Part shown: in pieces, positions 43,658 to 55,379 of the stretch
Numbering within the stretch: the stretch's first letter is position 1
How the letters are laid out: each line of letters opens with the position of its first letter
NCBI GenBank assembly: GCA_959347315.1
Contig: OY365809.1
Coordinates: 43,442,207-43,506,206 of the forward strand
Length of the DNA: 64,000 bases
Origin: Bimastos eiseni
Taxonomy: Eukaryota > Annelida > Clitellata > Crassiclitellata > Lumbricidae
Direction: 5' to 3'
Position numbers and translations under genes: made by a program
Notes under the pieces: model-generated
Database searches by the model: none
What the model saw: the letters and a program-made list of their open reading frames with translations, nothing else
What the model was told of the DNA's origin: nothing

Positions 43658-45075
43658 TGGATCCAATTTTAAGCTTGTCAAGCACGGTGTGCCTCAAGGC
43701 TCGATCCTTGGGCCCTTGTTATTCTTATCATTTATTAATGATTTTCCAAGCGCCTCTAACCTAATTACCCTACTATTTGCTGACGACACCAACATTTTCG
43801 TCTCCATAAATCCTATAAAGAACTGTTTTCATTGCTCAATAAAAATTCATATCATCCTTGTCATGGATGCGTCGTTAAATAAACTTATTACACACGCTGA
43901 ATAAAGAACTCAACCATGTAAGTGACTGCTTTTCTGTTAATAAACTCTTCCTGAGCGTCGAAAAAACTAACTCTATATATATATATTCTCCTCTGCTCCC
44001 ACCGAAAATTGCCACCTACCATTCAGGATTCGCTATTTGTAAACAACTTGTTCATCCCTAAGGTGTCTTCTGCCAAATGCTTAGGAATTCATATAAACCA
44101 ACATCTCACCTAGAACAGTCATATTGAAAGCATAGGAACCAAAATTGCTAAACAATTTAGGCGTTTTATCCTGAATAACCTATTTATTAGATAAGCAAGT
44201 TCGTTTGTACTTATATTATATATTGATCCATCCTGATCTCTCTTATTATACCTTAATCTGGGCCTCCAATTATCCCTCAAGCTTGTCAAGACTGGTTATA
44301 CTTCAGAAAAGAGCCCTGCGTTTGGTAAATGCCTTGGTAAATGCCTCTCTAGACTGACCTCGTTTTTGAACAAACTACGATTCTAATAGTCAACCAAATA
44401 GTAACCTTTTAAACTGCCGAGCTAATGTTTAAACAACATAATAATCTGCTTCCGTCTATCTTCTCCGATTACTTTACCTGCTCAGCGAAAATTAATCCCT
44501 ATGCTCTTCGAGCCTCCAACACCAACACGTATAGGTCTACTTTTGCCCGCACAAACACTAGAAAATTTTCCATTCAATATACTGGACCAACAATCTGGAA
44601 TAATCTGCCAATAACCCTCCGCCAAAAACCTAATATAATTATGTGCATTCAAACAGAGTCAACGCACTTATCTGATTGATGATTGCTGAATAATAGCATC
44701 TCGCATTTAAATGTATCTCTTTCTATTTTCTCTCTCCTATAGTCTACTTCGTGAGCTAGTTGAATCCTACGGCCAATTATTTTATGGCAGTATCCTAAAC
44801 CAGCCATCTGTACATATCATATGTAAATGGTTCAAGCAATATATTTGTAATGGTGAATATGACTGCCTTTAGTTAAGATTTGTTTAATTTTTCACTTGGC
44901 TTCTTGCTGATTTTATAATTAAGTTGCTTTGATATGGTTGCTAAATGGGTCCCTATTTAGCAGGATTCGAGTTCATTCTGGGGTTCCCATTGTAGCCAAT
45001 ATTAAGTCTGTTTTGTGCATTTTGTGAGATGCATTTTATTTCAATTGGTTACAATAAAACACTTTTGATTTTATT
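43657..45075 (+). pseudogene. LINE (CR1/Jockey-like) remnant: RT palm to 3' end
   Basis: Plus-strand frames encode GVPQGSILGPLLFLSFIND (43686-43742), then LLFADDTNIFVS with the catalytic A-D-D (43767-43802), then CFSVNKLFLSVEKTN (43930-43973), a GIHIN...HIESIGTKIAKQF segment (44085-44160), and a C-terminal part with INPYALRAS and FSIQYTGPTIWNNLPITLR (44490-44625). At least three frameshifts or stops separate these pieces. A 3' UTR runs to about 45075, with GGGTCCCTATTTAGCAGGA at 44947 resembling the 3' UTR blocks of the LINEs at 17.9 and 56.2 kb. It ends in a (TA)n run. The N-terminal endonuclease is absent (5' truncated at the TA run, 43656). Same lineage as the 17.9-kb and 56.2-kb copies. 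Confidence 0.85.
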
Positions 45076-46280
45076 TGATATATATATATATATATATATA
45101 ATATTATATAAAGCTTGTTTGTTTTTTATTGAGCAATTGCTAATCGCACTTTGATTTGGTATAGGCATATGCTAAATAAGTGCGTTGAATGAACTTGAAT
45201 TTTAACAAGACATGTGTTGAATATCAGGTCAATTCCATGTCCCAGTGAAATTAAATATTCCACATTGACCTCATGTTAGGCTATTAGATAAATTTTACAC
45301 AAAAGCCATTCAATTGACCAAAAAAATATTAGTTCAATGCCATGTAAAGAAACCTGAGTGCGGACGAAACAGTTCCATTCACATAACGCATCTTTATTAG
45401 GCTGTGCAGTCACATTGTGCAAATGGCAGACTTGTGATTTTGTTCACTCGACGAGTTCATAGAATTCAGAATGATACTGTCGTGCTCGGTCTTTCACGGT
45501 GATCTGTGTTTCGTGGCAGGCGCACTCTTAGTCACTTTAATTTTTCCGTAATCGCGCATACTAGAATCAACTTTATCTTTGTGAGCCATTTGGCCTACTA
45601 GTCTATAGACTTTTACTCCTAAATCTGGGTTCTACTCAAGCAAGATTTTTGAAAGTATGCACGAGGCGCCGGTAATTAAGCTGGAAGTACGTCATCACTG
45701 ATCAGTCATCGTGAGTCATCAACAATGACGTCGTCTGTTTGGTAAAATTGGTCTGTAACCTCAATAAGCTAATAATAGCCTATAGTCAAGCTAGCTATAG
45801 GCTACTGACCGAAATTCCGAATATTGTGCGAAAACTTTCCATTTATGCAGAAATCACCAATTTATGCGAAAAATCGTAGAATCGCATAATTGCATAAACC
45901 ACGGGACCCTAGAAATATCTAAAGTTCCTGAGGGACAATATTTAAATGTACCTTGGGGCTTAAAATGCTAATAACAACCGTCATCAAGAATTATGATTTG
46001 CACCAGTTTACCAAACGATGTCCATTTAAATATATACAAACATCTCCTTTAAAAAGAAGTTTGTTTTTAATCTATTTCCTGCGTCACTAGTTTCCATGGT
46101 GATTTCTGCCATCGCTGTCAATGGTGGCTTGCTTTTCCCGTCCATATGTGTCGTCATTTATTTCGCATGCAGAGGTGAATTAATCATTCTTAATGGGGCT
46201 GTTTAATTAACTCTACTTGTACTAATGATAGATTAAAACACCGAGGATGCGGAACCCGAGGTGTTAACGTTTGAATGCGT
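45076..46280. other. Unannotated sequence with one hairpin
   Basis: TAGCCTATAG (45777-45786) and CTATAGGCTA (45796-45805) form a perfect 10-bp stem with a 9-base loop. Elsewhere AT-rich unique sequence with no recognised gene. Confidence 0.4.
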
Positions 46281-46284
46281 TTGG

Positions 46285-46905
46285 GGAGTGTAGAGGATGG
46301 AGGAAGACTGGAAGAGGATGATGAGGAATGAGAGGACGGAGGAGGAAGAGTAGGAGGAGGAGGATAGCATAGGAAGGGCAAGGGTTGTGGAAAGATTGAG
46401 GAAGGTGAGATTGGATGAATGGGATCGAATACAAACCGTGCAAATGAAGAAGAATATTGAAAGAGGATTTTTGAGTAGGAGGCGGAAGAGGAGGAAGTGG
46501 AGGAGAAGGAAGAGGAGGAGGAGAAGGAGGAGGAGGAAGAGTTTGGAAAATGGCACGGAGGAAGATAAGGGAAAGAGCATTGAGGAGGAGCAGGATGGAG
46601 ATGGGGAGTGCCGAGAAAGGAGACGAGGATTGAGATGTATTGAGGGGGAAGATTATGAAGAAGAATTGAGGATGAGGAGAATGAAAATTTTCAAGGAGAG
46701 AGGACTTGCTTGGGAGAAAGAGAACGGAAAGAGAATTGAAAAAAATTGGAAGCGAATTGAGTAGAAGAGGGATGGAAAGTACCGAACAGAAAGACTGTGC
46801 TGAGAAAGTAGAGAATTGAAACAGAATTGAGGAGGAGGAGGAGGAGGATGTGGAAGAGGAGGAAGTGGAGGAGGACGAGGAGGAATGGGAGTTGCGATGA
46901 GGAAG
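46285..46905. repeat. Purine-rich tract (GGAGGAAGAG)
   Basis: About 620 bp with G/A bias and AGGAGGAGGA words, densest at 46470-46545 and 46825-46890. Arg/Glu/Lys frames on plus and Ser/Pro/Leu frames on minus are artefacts. Confidence 0.75.
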
Positions 46906-47400
46906 TCTGTTTTCGGTTGGCAGATCCGATTGACGCGGTGTCGGGTGAGGATGACAATGGCGACGGAATGAAAGATTTCGATCCATTGTCTGGGACAGCA
47001 ACGCATTGGATGCAGAGGATCAAACGATGGAGCCCCGCCAGACATACAGAGTGGCACACGTAGAGGGAGAGAGCAGGACACAGGAATGGAGTGTCAGCGA
47101 CGGCAGAACAGGCAGTGAACTTACTCAGGCTTATTCAGACGGAGAGAGAGAGAGAGAGACACACACACAGACAGCGGTTACCCTCTGTATATATATATAC
47201 ATATATATATATATATGTATATATCTATATATATACATAATTATTTGTATGGCCTATATATATATATATATATATAGTTTTTACCCCATGTATTGTATAT
47301 ATGTATGCAGCATGAATGCTAAAACAGCGCCGCTAGAAGACACACATACATGTATACATGGACCCACTAGCAACGATACAGAGAACCATACGGACGAAGA
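46906..47400. other. Gap with AGAG and (TA)n runs
   Basis: GAGAGAGACACACACA at 47145-47172, (TA)n at 47185-47275. No gene recognised. Confidence 0.4.
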
Positions 47401-47840
47401 CAAAGAGTGAGAGAAGGACAGACTACCAGGAGAAGCGAGACAGATGGAAGCAAGCGAGAGAAAGTGGAGTGACCGCTCGATCGGAAAGAAGGAGGCCAAG
47501 AACAGGAAGTGGAAGAGGATGAAGAGTTAGAGCAGGTTGCTCGAGGCAGAGGCAGAGAGAGAGAGAGACAGATAGACGGACAGACAGATGGAGATAGAGA
47601 CTGTCGAAAACAGAGAGTCGCCTACCCTATAGTAGGATACACCGAGAGAAAGAGAGTGAGAGAGAGAGGGCCAGAGACAACGACAGCAAAAGGTACAGAG
47701 GCAGAGACAGAGGCAGAGACAGAGGCAGAGACAGAGGCAGAGACAGAGGCAAAGGCATGAACTGGAACATTGTACATAGACAGGGACAGAGTCACAGAGA
47801 GATACAGATACACAGAGACAGACAACAGTCGAGTCACACA
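47400..47840. repeat. Purine-rich tract with 12-bp (GAGGCAGAGACA) repeat
   Basis: AGAGAGAC words, and at 47698-47755 about five units of AGAGGCAGAGAC. The minus frame with Ser/Val/Ala repeats is an artefact. Confidence 0.85.
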
Positions 47841-49080
47841 GTGAGAGCCGCTTACCCGATAGATGTAATTTATCTTTGTTCTGAGAATTTTCCGCTGGCA
47901 TTGGCAATTAGTGAAAGCGCTGTATAGCTCTTGGACGACCGACCGACTGCCCTCTGTCTCTGTCTCTGTCTCTGTCTCTGTCTGTCTGTCTCTCGCTCTA
48001 TATGTCTATCTGTAACTTTGTAAATCTATCTCTTTCTCTTCCTCACACTCTCTCTCTCAATCTCTCTCTCTCTCAATCTCTCTCTCAATCTCTTTCTCTG
48101 TCTCTTTCTCTGTCTCTTTCTCTGTCTCTCTCTTTCTGTCCCACGAAGCAGATTGCTCTTGTTTGGCCTATCATCCCCTCGCTGTCTCTGCCAATGACTC
48201 TCTGTCTCTGTCTCTGTCTCTGTCCTCTTGCCCTTCTTTGCTCTCATCATCCATGGTTCTTCCTGAGACTCGTTCACTTCTTCGCTCTCTTTCCATCGTC
48301 TTCTCTCTGTCTCTCTCTGTCTCTTCGTTTGTCTCTCAGTCTTGTTGGCTAACCGTGTCTGTCGCTCTGCCTTTGGCACTTTTTCTAGCTAAATGAATTT
48401 TTTACTATTATCTTTGTTGATGTCCGTCTTCGTCTGTTTGAATCTATCTCTGTCTTTGTGCATGTCGGTGTGTCTGCCTGTTCCTGTGCCTCCTTCTCTA
48501 TCTTTTTGTCTGTCTTCGTGTCTGTTTACACGTCTGCTTGTGCGTCTATATACAAGTTTGTCTGCGTATAATTTTATGAGCATCCGTGTGTGTGTTTTGT
48601 CTGCCTTGGTATTTTTCTGCGTGTTTAACTGTGTATCTTCGTGTCTGTGTGCCTGTACGTCTGCTTATGTGTGCAAGTACGTTTTTATGGTCTCAACTCA
48701 AATGTATGCTTATATGTCAAACTGCTTTCCTTTCGCCTGGTCCTGTAGTTCTCCCCTCTTTGTAACATCCTCTTCGCTCACCGCAACATTTTCTATTCCT
48801 CCATTCCCGTTCCTTCCTTCCCATCCTCATTCCTCTTATATTCCGCATCCTCGTCTTATTTCCTCCCTTTTCCTCCACTTCCTCCTATTCTTCTTTCTCT
48901 TTTCCTCTCTTTCCTCTTCCTAAATTCCACCTCTTGTTCCTCCTCTTCCTCATTCGCTTCCTCTTCCTCTTGTTCCTCCTCCTCTTGTTCCTCCTCCTCT
49001 TGTTCCGTTTCCTCTGTTTCCTCCTCTTCCTTTAATCCTCCATTTCGTCTTCTTCCAGCTCCACTTCCTACTCCTACTCT
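47841..49080. repeat. Pyrimidine-rich microsatellite region
   Basis: (CTGT)n/(CTCT)n at 47950-48145 and 48185-48345, a diffuse TCTGTNTGTCT region at 48420-48690, and CTTCCTCTTCC-type sequence at 48755-49075 with a GTTCCTCCTCCTCTT triplication at 48975-49005. Confidence 0.8.
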
Positions 49081-49904
49081 TTGTATCTTGAGTAGGCGCT
49101 ACATCATGGCGTAGTTGAGCCTTAGGAGCAAATATTATTACATTGATTAGTTCTTTAAATCCTGACTTGGATAAACCTTAAATTACTTGGTATTAATTAT
49201 TTTCTCAGACCTACCTCAACTTTCTTCCTATCTTTCTTTTTCTTCTTAAAGTTTAAAGGTCGACGTCCCGCAGGTGTTCAATGTAATCCTGGTTTCCAGG
49301 GACCAAGGTTGCAGCACACTCCCTGGCTCTAAAGACACGTATATAGGCGTCTACTGCAACCCTGCTCCCTAATTCCAGAGTTTTTGTCTGTCTTGCATTG
49401 AATTTATGTCTAGTTTCTTTATGGCCGACGCATCTACACCAATTCGACCGACCCTCCTCTTGTTTTCTGGCGAGGTACTGACTCTGATGTTATGAAATAT
49501 CAGAGGCGAGCTAGCTGTTTGACATCAGAATTTTCCTTCTCCTATCCCTGCTCCTCTCCCAAGGAACCCACTGGGCTGTGGGTACCTTCCCCTACTGCTG
49601 CTTATAAATAAATAACTTATGGACATTAAACCGTTCAAAGTTTTAAAATGTTTCTTCTTTATTTTAAAACACAAGAGACCAGAATTAAATTTCAACTCAA
49701 TATTTTACACATCTTTCAGCACAATAAACTATATTTTACAAAGAACTGATCGACTGTCTCAGTGACTTTATTTTTGACGTCCCACGTGCTCAGTACATAC
49801 ACATATCCGGCCAATGAATTAGACATAATATTATGCAATGCAAAGTTGACAAATACCCTTTCAGCTCAGCGCGTATACACTGTCACATTATACATTATAA
49901 TATT
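49081..49904. other. Unannotated sequence
   Basis: Starts with a retroposon-type word, AGTAGGCGCTACATCA (49091-49106). 49105-49900 is unique and AT-rich with no recognised ORF. Confidence 0.35.
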
Positions 49905-50069
49905 ATTTATTACCGAAATTTGATAACGCCCTTCTTCAAAAATGTTTTGCTCATAAGTGCATAAACACGGCTCGACGGCGCAATTGCAGTTGTACTCCAG
50001 AGAAATTGTGCAAGAAGGACTTGCTCAGGGTCCCTACACGGTTACTCCCCTGACGAGGGTCGAACCCGA
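49905..50069 (-). repeat. tRNA-derived SINE, head-truncated copy
   Basis: Second copy of the SINE at 29.5 kb. On the minus strand the shared body includes GGGTTCGACCCTCGTC (a better preserved B box than the first copy), GTAGGGACCCTGAGCAAG, then CTGGAGTACAACTGCAATTG, CGCCGTCGAGCC, and the tail GAAGGGCGTTATCAAATTTC. The element stops just upstream of the B box at 50069, where GAATGAATGAA begins, so the A box is missing. Confidence 0.65.
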
Positions 50070-51010
50070 ATGAATGAATTATATGTATGCAGTGGTTAAA
50101 TTAAGTCGGACTACGCCGGATCTGAGAACCGGAACCTCGGATTTGAGATCCACCACCGCAACCATGAGATCCGCCTCCCAACAGATGAGATCAACCACCT
50201 AAAGACATGTTTTCTTTCAAAACTCAGCCATACACGCCTTGTTTAACCATACATTTTATGCTCGTCCGAATAGCAAATAGCGATTATATCTGTTACAGAT
50301 TCGTCACTTTATCCTAAGTTAGGCATACATATAGGTTATATTAAAAATATAAAAATATAAAAATATTTATAAAAAATTTATCAAATTTATAAAAATATTT
50401 AAAATATAAAAAATAAAAATATTTACAGATCCTGGATGAGAAATTTAATCACTGTATGTAAATATTATTTTTTTAGTGTCATACATATAGTGCTGTATGC
50501 GTGCATTATATGAGGATCTTAACAGAAAGCATGTTCACACTTGGATTATCCCCTTACGATCGGAATAAATCCAAGACAATCACTCAATCGCACAAGCAAG
50601 TCGCAAAGACATTAGGATCTCCATCCCTCCCTCCCTCCCTCTCTCTGTCTGTCTCTGTCTCTGTCTCTGTCTCTGTCTCTGTCTGTCTGTCTCTCTCTCT
50701 CTCTCTCATCTGTAACTGTCTGTCTTTCAGTCTGTATGTATATCTGTCTGCTTGTCTGCTCTTACATATGTTTGTCTGTCTGTCTCCCTGTCCTTTATTT
50801 ATGACTTCGTGCGCAGCTGCGCGGAAGGGGTCATAATGACTGAATTACAATTTTTCCATCGTTTAATTTTCCATGTAAGTATTATAATTTACCTCAGTGA
50901 GTAATTCCTTGGAATTGAAAAAAAATTATTAAGAAAGAAAACCTAAGGTCAGACTAGGTCATGATAGGGAATGGTCAATTTAGGATGGATAAACTAAGGT
51001 TGTTTGCTCA
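50070..51010. other. Gap with AT-rich and (CTGT)n repeats
   Basis: AAAAATATAAAAATATTTATA words at 50340-50430 and CCCTCC/CTGTCT repeats at 50625-50710. Nothing else recognised. Confidence 0.45.
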
Positions 51011-51014
51011 TGCA

Positions 51015-51560
51015 TAGATTACTGTTATTGGCTACTAAATTGTTCTTCCGAAATCTCGCCTGTCACCTCTTCAATCGGGGATAAATGCAGCTGCCCGTCT
51101 GACTGCCCGCCTTCCTCGCTTCTCACATGTCTCTACCTTCATGACTGAGCACTTACACTGGCTTCCGCTCATAGCCCGCAGTCGATTTGACATTCATTTA
51201 CTTACTTTCAGAGCATTTTTGGGTCAGGCTCCACACCATCTTTATGACCTTATCCGTCGTCATCTTTCTGCTGCCTCCTTTCGTCCTCTTCGCTGTTTAG
51301 ACCGACATGAACTCATGGGACCTAGGACTCGGACGACTTATGACCGCTACCTCGCTTATGCGACTGTTAGTCCTTTGCTTTAGAATGATATTCCCCTCTC
51401 CGACTCGTTCTTTGATTTTGACTATATATTATGGTCTTTCTGTTTCGTGCCCGTTCTCTTCGGACTTCTCCGGAGGGGGATTTTCGCACTGGGAGCACCT
51501 CTGATTAAGTTGCACTGGAAGTGGCGTAATAGGAATTTGTAAATACAATACAATAAGAAC
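51015..51560 (+). pseudogene. LINE (CR1/L2/RTE-like) RT C-terminal remnant with tail
   Basis: The frame starts with DYCYWLLNCSSEIS (equivalent to D-Y-C-N-x-L-L), then, after frame changes, HLHWLPLIARSRFDIHLLTF (51150-51210), GQAPHHLYDLI, and FRPLRCLDRHELMGPRTRTT. These match the L-H-W-L-P...R-x-x-F-x-I-x-x-L-T-F and R-S-x-x-x-x-L-x-x-P-R-T-R-x-x-T pattern of such proteins. The 3' end reads GAATTTGTAAATACAATACAATAAG at about 51532-51556, the same tail type as in the SINE at 29.5 kb. No palm motif is present; it is 5' truncated and disrupted. Confidence 0.75.
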
Positions 51561-51965
51561 AATAATAGCAACAATAACAACAACAGTGGAAACAATAAGA
51601 CAACAAATAACGGGCGTTGAGTTTCTTTTCACGCAGTGTTCACTTAGACTTCTTTTATACTCGCCTTAAAACTGTTCCGGGGTCGGTAGTGCTCCTGATT
51701 AGTAGCCTAAAGGGACGCTATATAAATCTTCCGAATGAATGAATAAATGAATGAATGAACAATAATGGCAGTGAGAACAACAATGACAACAATCAGATTA
51801 ACAATGACAACAATATGAACAGCACTGACAACAACAAGAACAGCACTGACAACAACAAGAACAGCTATTAAAACAGCAAGAACAACAAAGAGAACCAAAA
51901 TCAGAACAACCATGACGACAAGAACAAGAACAATGCCAGCAATAATAACAGCCAAGCTAATGTGA
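51561..51965. repeat. Retroposon tail, (GAAT)n and ACAACAAGAACAGC repeats
   Basis: A second 3' end, CTAAAGGGACGCTATATAAATC (51707-51728), runs directly into GAATGAATGAATAAATGAATG. From 51760 to 51960 ACAATGACAACAA and ACAACAAGAACAGC words repeat. Confidence 0.75.
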
Positions 51966-52393
51966 TGATTAGTCGTCCTATAAATGCCTTGGGCCGTCAG
52001 TGTTCCCTCCCCCCATAGTCTCCTCTTATCCCTTGGGATTCGACAGATGGTCATCTCACCAGGGGGCAGCAGTACGCACTCAAATAACTTCTGCACTGAA
52101 GACGAAATACACACCAATGATGTTTATCATTGCGGATTTATTTAGCGCTGCATTTATTAGCCATCAATCGATAGCGTTCATAAACAATGGTTGTCCCTCG
52201 AATAGGACTTACATGGCACTTTGTATGTATGTTTGTATTTATGTATCTGTGTGTCTTTGTATGTATGCATGTATGTATGCATGTATGTATGCATGTATGT
52301 ATGTATGTAAGTATCATGTATATGTGTATATTTATGTATCGTATGTATATCTATAAATTATGCATTCATGTATGTATTTGCGTATGTATTTCT

Positions 52394-52444
<51 letters not shown>

Positions 52445-52540
52445 GCCTGTCATGAATGAATAAGAATGAGGAGTCGTCCTGTCGTTAGAGATTATGCTAC
52501 ATTTTCCTGTCAGTAGTGTACGCTAACGAATTTCCATTGT
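51966..52540. repeat. Gap with (GTAT)n and (CTGT)n arrays
   Basis: GTATGTATGCAT runs at 52220-52315 and about twelve CTGT units at 52397-52445. The rest is unique, no gene seen. Confidence 0.7.
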
Positions 52541-52544
52541 TACA

Positions 52545-52945
52545 GAACGTGACATAAATGATACATTGGAGCCTCGTTTCAACAATCTTCATTACCACAT
52601 GAATTCTCATGTAATTCGTTCTTCGTATAAATGCATTCATCCCAGATCATAACGTGACCTGATTTACAAATCTGCTTTTCGTTATGACAATTTGACGCCA
52701 AATAATAAACAGCATGACCTGATTTTAAATTCTTCTTTACACTACGAGCATTACCTCATTGCTGTATCAGCCTTTTAAAAGCGTGTTCTAATTTTGACGT
52801 CAGCTTTAGAACATGACTCGTTGCGCGGTAGATTCAAACATGACCTAATTTATATGTCATTCAAAAACTTGACCTAATTTTGACGAAAGCCTTGAGAACA
52901 CGATCTAATTTGATTGGCAGCTTTATAATTTAGACTAATAGTGCC
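52545..52945. repeat. Loose repeat of TGACCT(A/G)ATTT words
   Basis: TGACCTGATTT at 52655 and 52715, TGACCTAATTT at 52841 and 52870, and related forms at 52900 (CGATCTAATTT) and 52783. Spacing is irregular (about 30-125 bp). Confidence 0.5.
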
Positions 52946-53424
52946 ACAGGGTTTAGATGACGTCCATAATATAGCGCCTGATATTAAATCGATCTAATTC
53001 GACGTATGAGTATCCAGTTTAAAAGCAATCTCACTACGAGACGATGCATTAAACTGGACTGACTGACAGGAAGCGCTAGAAAAGTAGGTATCGCTTCGGG
53101 AATTCGTTCTCTTTGGTTCTGCTAAACCCAGGTCAGTTCGGTTCACTTTACTTATCTTTAATGTTTTTCGTACATATTCCATTCCGTTCCGTTACTGTTG
53201 GCACATCGAATTATCGGACACGTCTTTGCAATCGCCGCCTTCTCTTCTCGAACGTTGTTTACCAATGGGAGGAATATTGCACTTGTCTCACCTTGTCCAG
53301 GCTCTGATCTTCCATCAATGCTCACTCGCTGTCCGTCCGTCCGCCTGTGTCCACTCAGAGGTGACCAGCTGTGGTCACCGCTTGCTGGGTCTCACTTGTG
53401 CTATGGCATGTTGTGCTAATAAAA
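52946..53424. other. Unannotated sequence
   Basis: No recognised exon. The last 30 bp (GGCATGTTGTGCTAATAAAAATG, up to 53430) resemble GTCATGCTGTGCTAATGTTGATG at 63385-63410, so they may be a retroposon 3' end feeding the following microsatellite. Confidence 0.4.
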
Positions 53425-53472
53425 ATGATAATGATAATGATGATGATGATGATGGTGATGACGATGGCGATG

Positions 53473-53554
<82 letters not shown>

Positions 53555-53696
53555 TAATAATAATAATAATACTTCCCATTCTTTCCCCCTACTACTACTA
53601 CTACTACTACACCTACTACTCCTACTACTACTATTACTACTATTACTACTACCCCTACTTCCACTACTACTACTAATAATGATCATAGTAATAATA
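53425..53696. repeat. (GAT)n, (AAT)n and (CTA)n arrays
   Basis: ATGATGATG, then AATAATAAT (53474-53570), then CTACTACTA (53590-53670). Poly-Asn, poly-Ile and poly-Tyr frames are artefacts. Confidence 0.95.
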
Positions 53697-54290
53697 AGGC
53701 TAGGCACCTCTCTATGCAGACCACACAGCTGCCCTTGCGGAGCTTTAGTGGACAGAACCGGACACCACGGACTTTCCTGCGGCCTGGGCCCTGGACGTTG
53801 GCCCAGACATGCGGCCATCATCGACATCATATGCAGAAGTCTGATCCGGGCAGGATTCCCCGCTACCAAGGAACCCACGGACCTGCTGAGAACGAGCGGG
53901 AAATGACCGGACAGACTAACCTACACCCCATGGCGCGCGGGTCGCAGCCTGGTCTGGAACGCGACTGTGTCAGATACGCTGGCAAAGTCCTACATACCGG
54001 ACACGTCCCAGAAGTCCACAGCAGCAGAAGCAGTAAAGAGATCAACAGCGCGAAAAACTGAGAAATATGTCGAGCTTGCCATTACGCACAGCTTCATCCC
54101 CGTGGCCTTCGAAACTCTGGGGCCTATTAACATCGACTGTCTGGAGTTCTTGGCGAATATAGGGCGTAGACTGACTGCCGCGTCTGAGGAAAAGCGGTAA
54201 ACATCTTACTTGTTCCAACGCTTCTCACTCACCATACATCGCTTTAATGCAATAGCGTTCAAAGGCTCTTTCGCCACTTGTGAGACCGAC
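53697..54290 (+). pseudogene. R2-like LINE C-terminus: zinc knuckle and restriction-like endonuclease
   Basis: One reading frame, interrupted by two stops, encodes RLGTSLCRPHSCPCGALVD then HHGLSC (a C-x-C...H-x4-C zinc-knuckle-like motif, 53697-53790), then RHAAIIDIICRSLIRAGFPA. Next comes GK-stop-PDRLTYTPW...SLVWNATVSDT (53898-53972), which fits the (K/R)PD-x(12-15)-D/E pattern of the restriction-like endonuclease in R2/R4/HERO-type non-LTR elements. FIPVAFETLGPINID and, past the second stop, YLFQRFSLTIHRFNAIAF form the C-terminal tail. The TGA at 53904-53906 replaces a basic codon (CGA to TGA is the likely change). The residue expected to be catalytic Asp in W-D-A-T is Asn here. Upstream RT sequence has been replaced by microsatellite. 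Dead copy. Confidence 0.75.
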
Positions 54291-54760
54291 GAGTATGGCC
54301 ATCCCAGACAACATTTTCGTATTCTAATTAATGTTCTAGTGATCATGTATACCTAGGGGCATAAAAAATAAAAATAATAATGAACAAAAATGATGATGAT
54401 AAATTGGTAACGATGACGCTGACAATGACGATGATGACGACGATGACGATGACGATGATGATGATGATGATGATGATAATTGGCATGTGTGTATATGGGG
54501 TGTTCGATACAGGGTCGTGGTTAATGTGCTCTAGTGCCAATTGAGAAATCTGGGGTTGAAATCATCGCCTGGTCAGAAATGAGTGTCAATGTTTCTTCTT
54601 TATGCGCCATAGATGAGATAGGAGACGCAGAGTTAGCGGACTGAACGCCCCTCTCCTCCCCCGCTCCACCCCACTCCATAAACCTAGGCTTAGAAAAGGA
54701 AGCAGTTGACACTTCAAACAGATCAATGTCAAAGAGCTAGTTTTCTTCCTCCTTCTCCGT
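54291..54760. other. Gap with GATGAC microsatellite
   Basis: GACGATGATGATG words at 54410-54480; otherwise nothing recognised. Confidence 0.5.
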
Positions 54761-55320
54761 CTTTCTCTCTGTCTCTGTCTGGCAGAGAAATGAGCTGAGC
54801 TGCGAGACAGAGGCAGCGAGAGACAGGAACACAGAGATTATGGCAGAGAGAGAGAGAGAGAGAAAGAAAGAGAAAGAGAGAGAGAGAGAGATGGAGGGAG
54901 GGAGAGGCAAAGAATCAGTGAAATAGAGGTTGAGAGAAGTAAAGACATAGGCAGAGAAAGAGGCAGGGAGAGTGGCAGATAAATATCAGATAGAGGCATA
55001 GAGAGAGACGCACAGAGAGAGACAGAGAGTTAGGAAATGGAGAAAAAGAGAAAGAGAGAAGTGAGAGGAGTGGTAGAGATGGAAAGACACAGCGAGAGTG
55101 TAAGAGTGGCGAAGGAGAAGATACCATGAGCGAGTAGGTGAGTGAGACAAACAACAAACGAACGGACAGACAGACAAAGAGAGAGAGAAAGAGGTAGAGA
55201 TATAGTGTGACAGAAAGTGGGAGATATTTAGAGGGAAACGGAAGAAGATAGTGATGAAGGGAGGCAGGCAGGCAGGAGGGACGAGGAAGGGATGGGAGGG
55301 GGCAAGGAAGGAGACCGTTC
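54760..55320. repeat. Purine-rich tract (AGAGAG, GACAGA)
   Basis: GAGAGAGA/GAAAGAGA at 54845-54905 and AGAGACAGAGA words to 55260. Minus-strand Ser/Leu/Pro frames are artefacts. Confidence 0.8.
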
Positions 55321-55379
55321 GATCCATTGGACCATCGGTTGCAAATGTAACAAGCGAAGCAATTTGTTGACTTCATCTC

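Noticed and set aside
46264..47081. 245- and 142-codon minus-strand ORFs
   Set aside because: Ser/Pro/Leu-rich frames opposite a purine-rich tract; no domain or start-site support.
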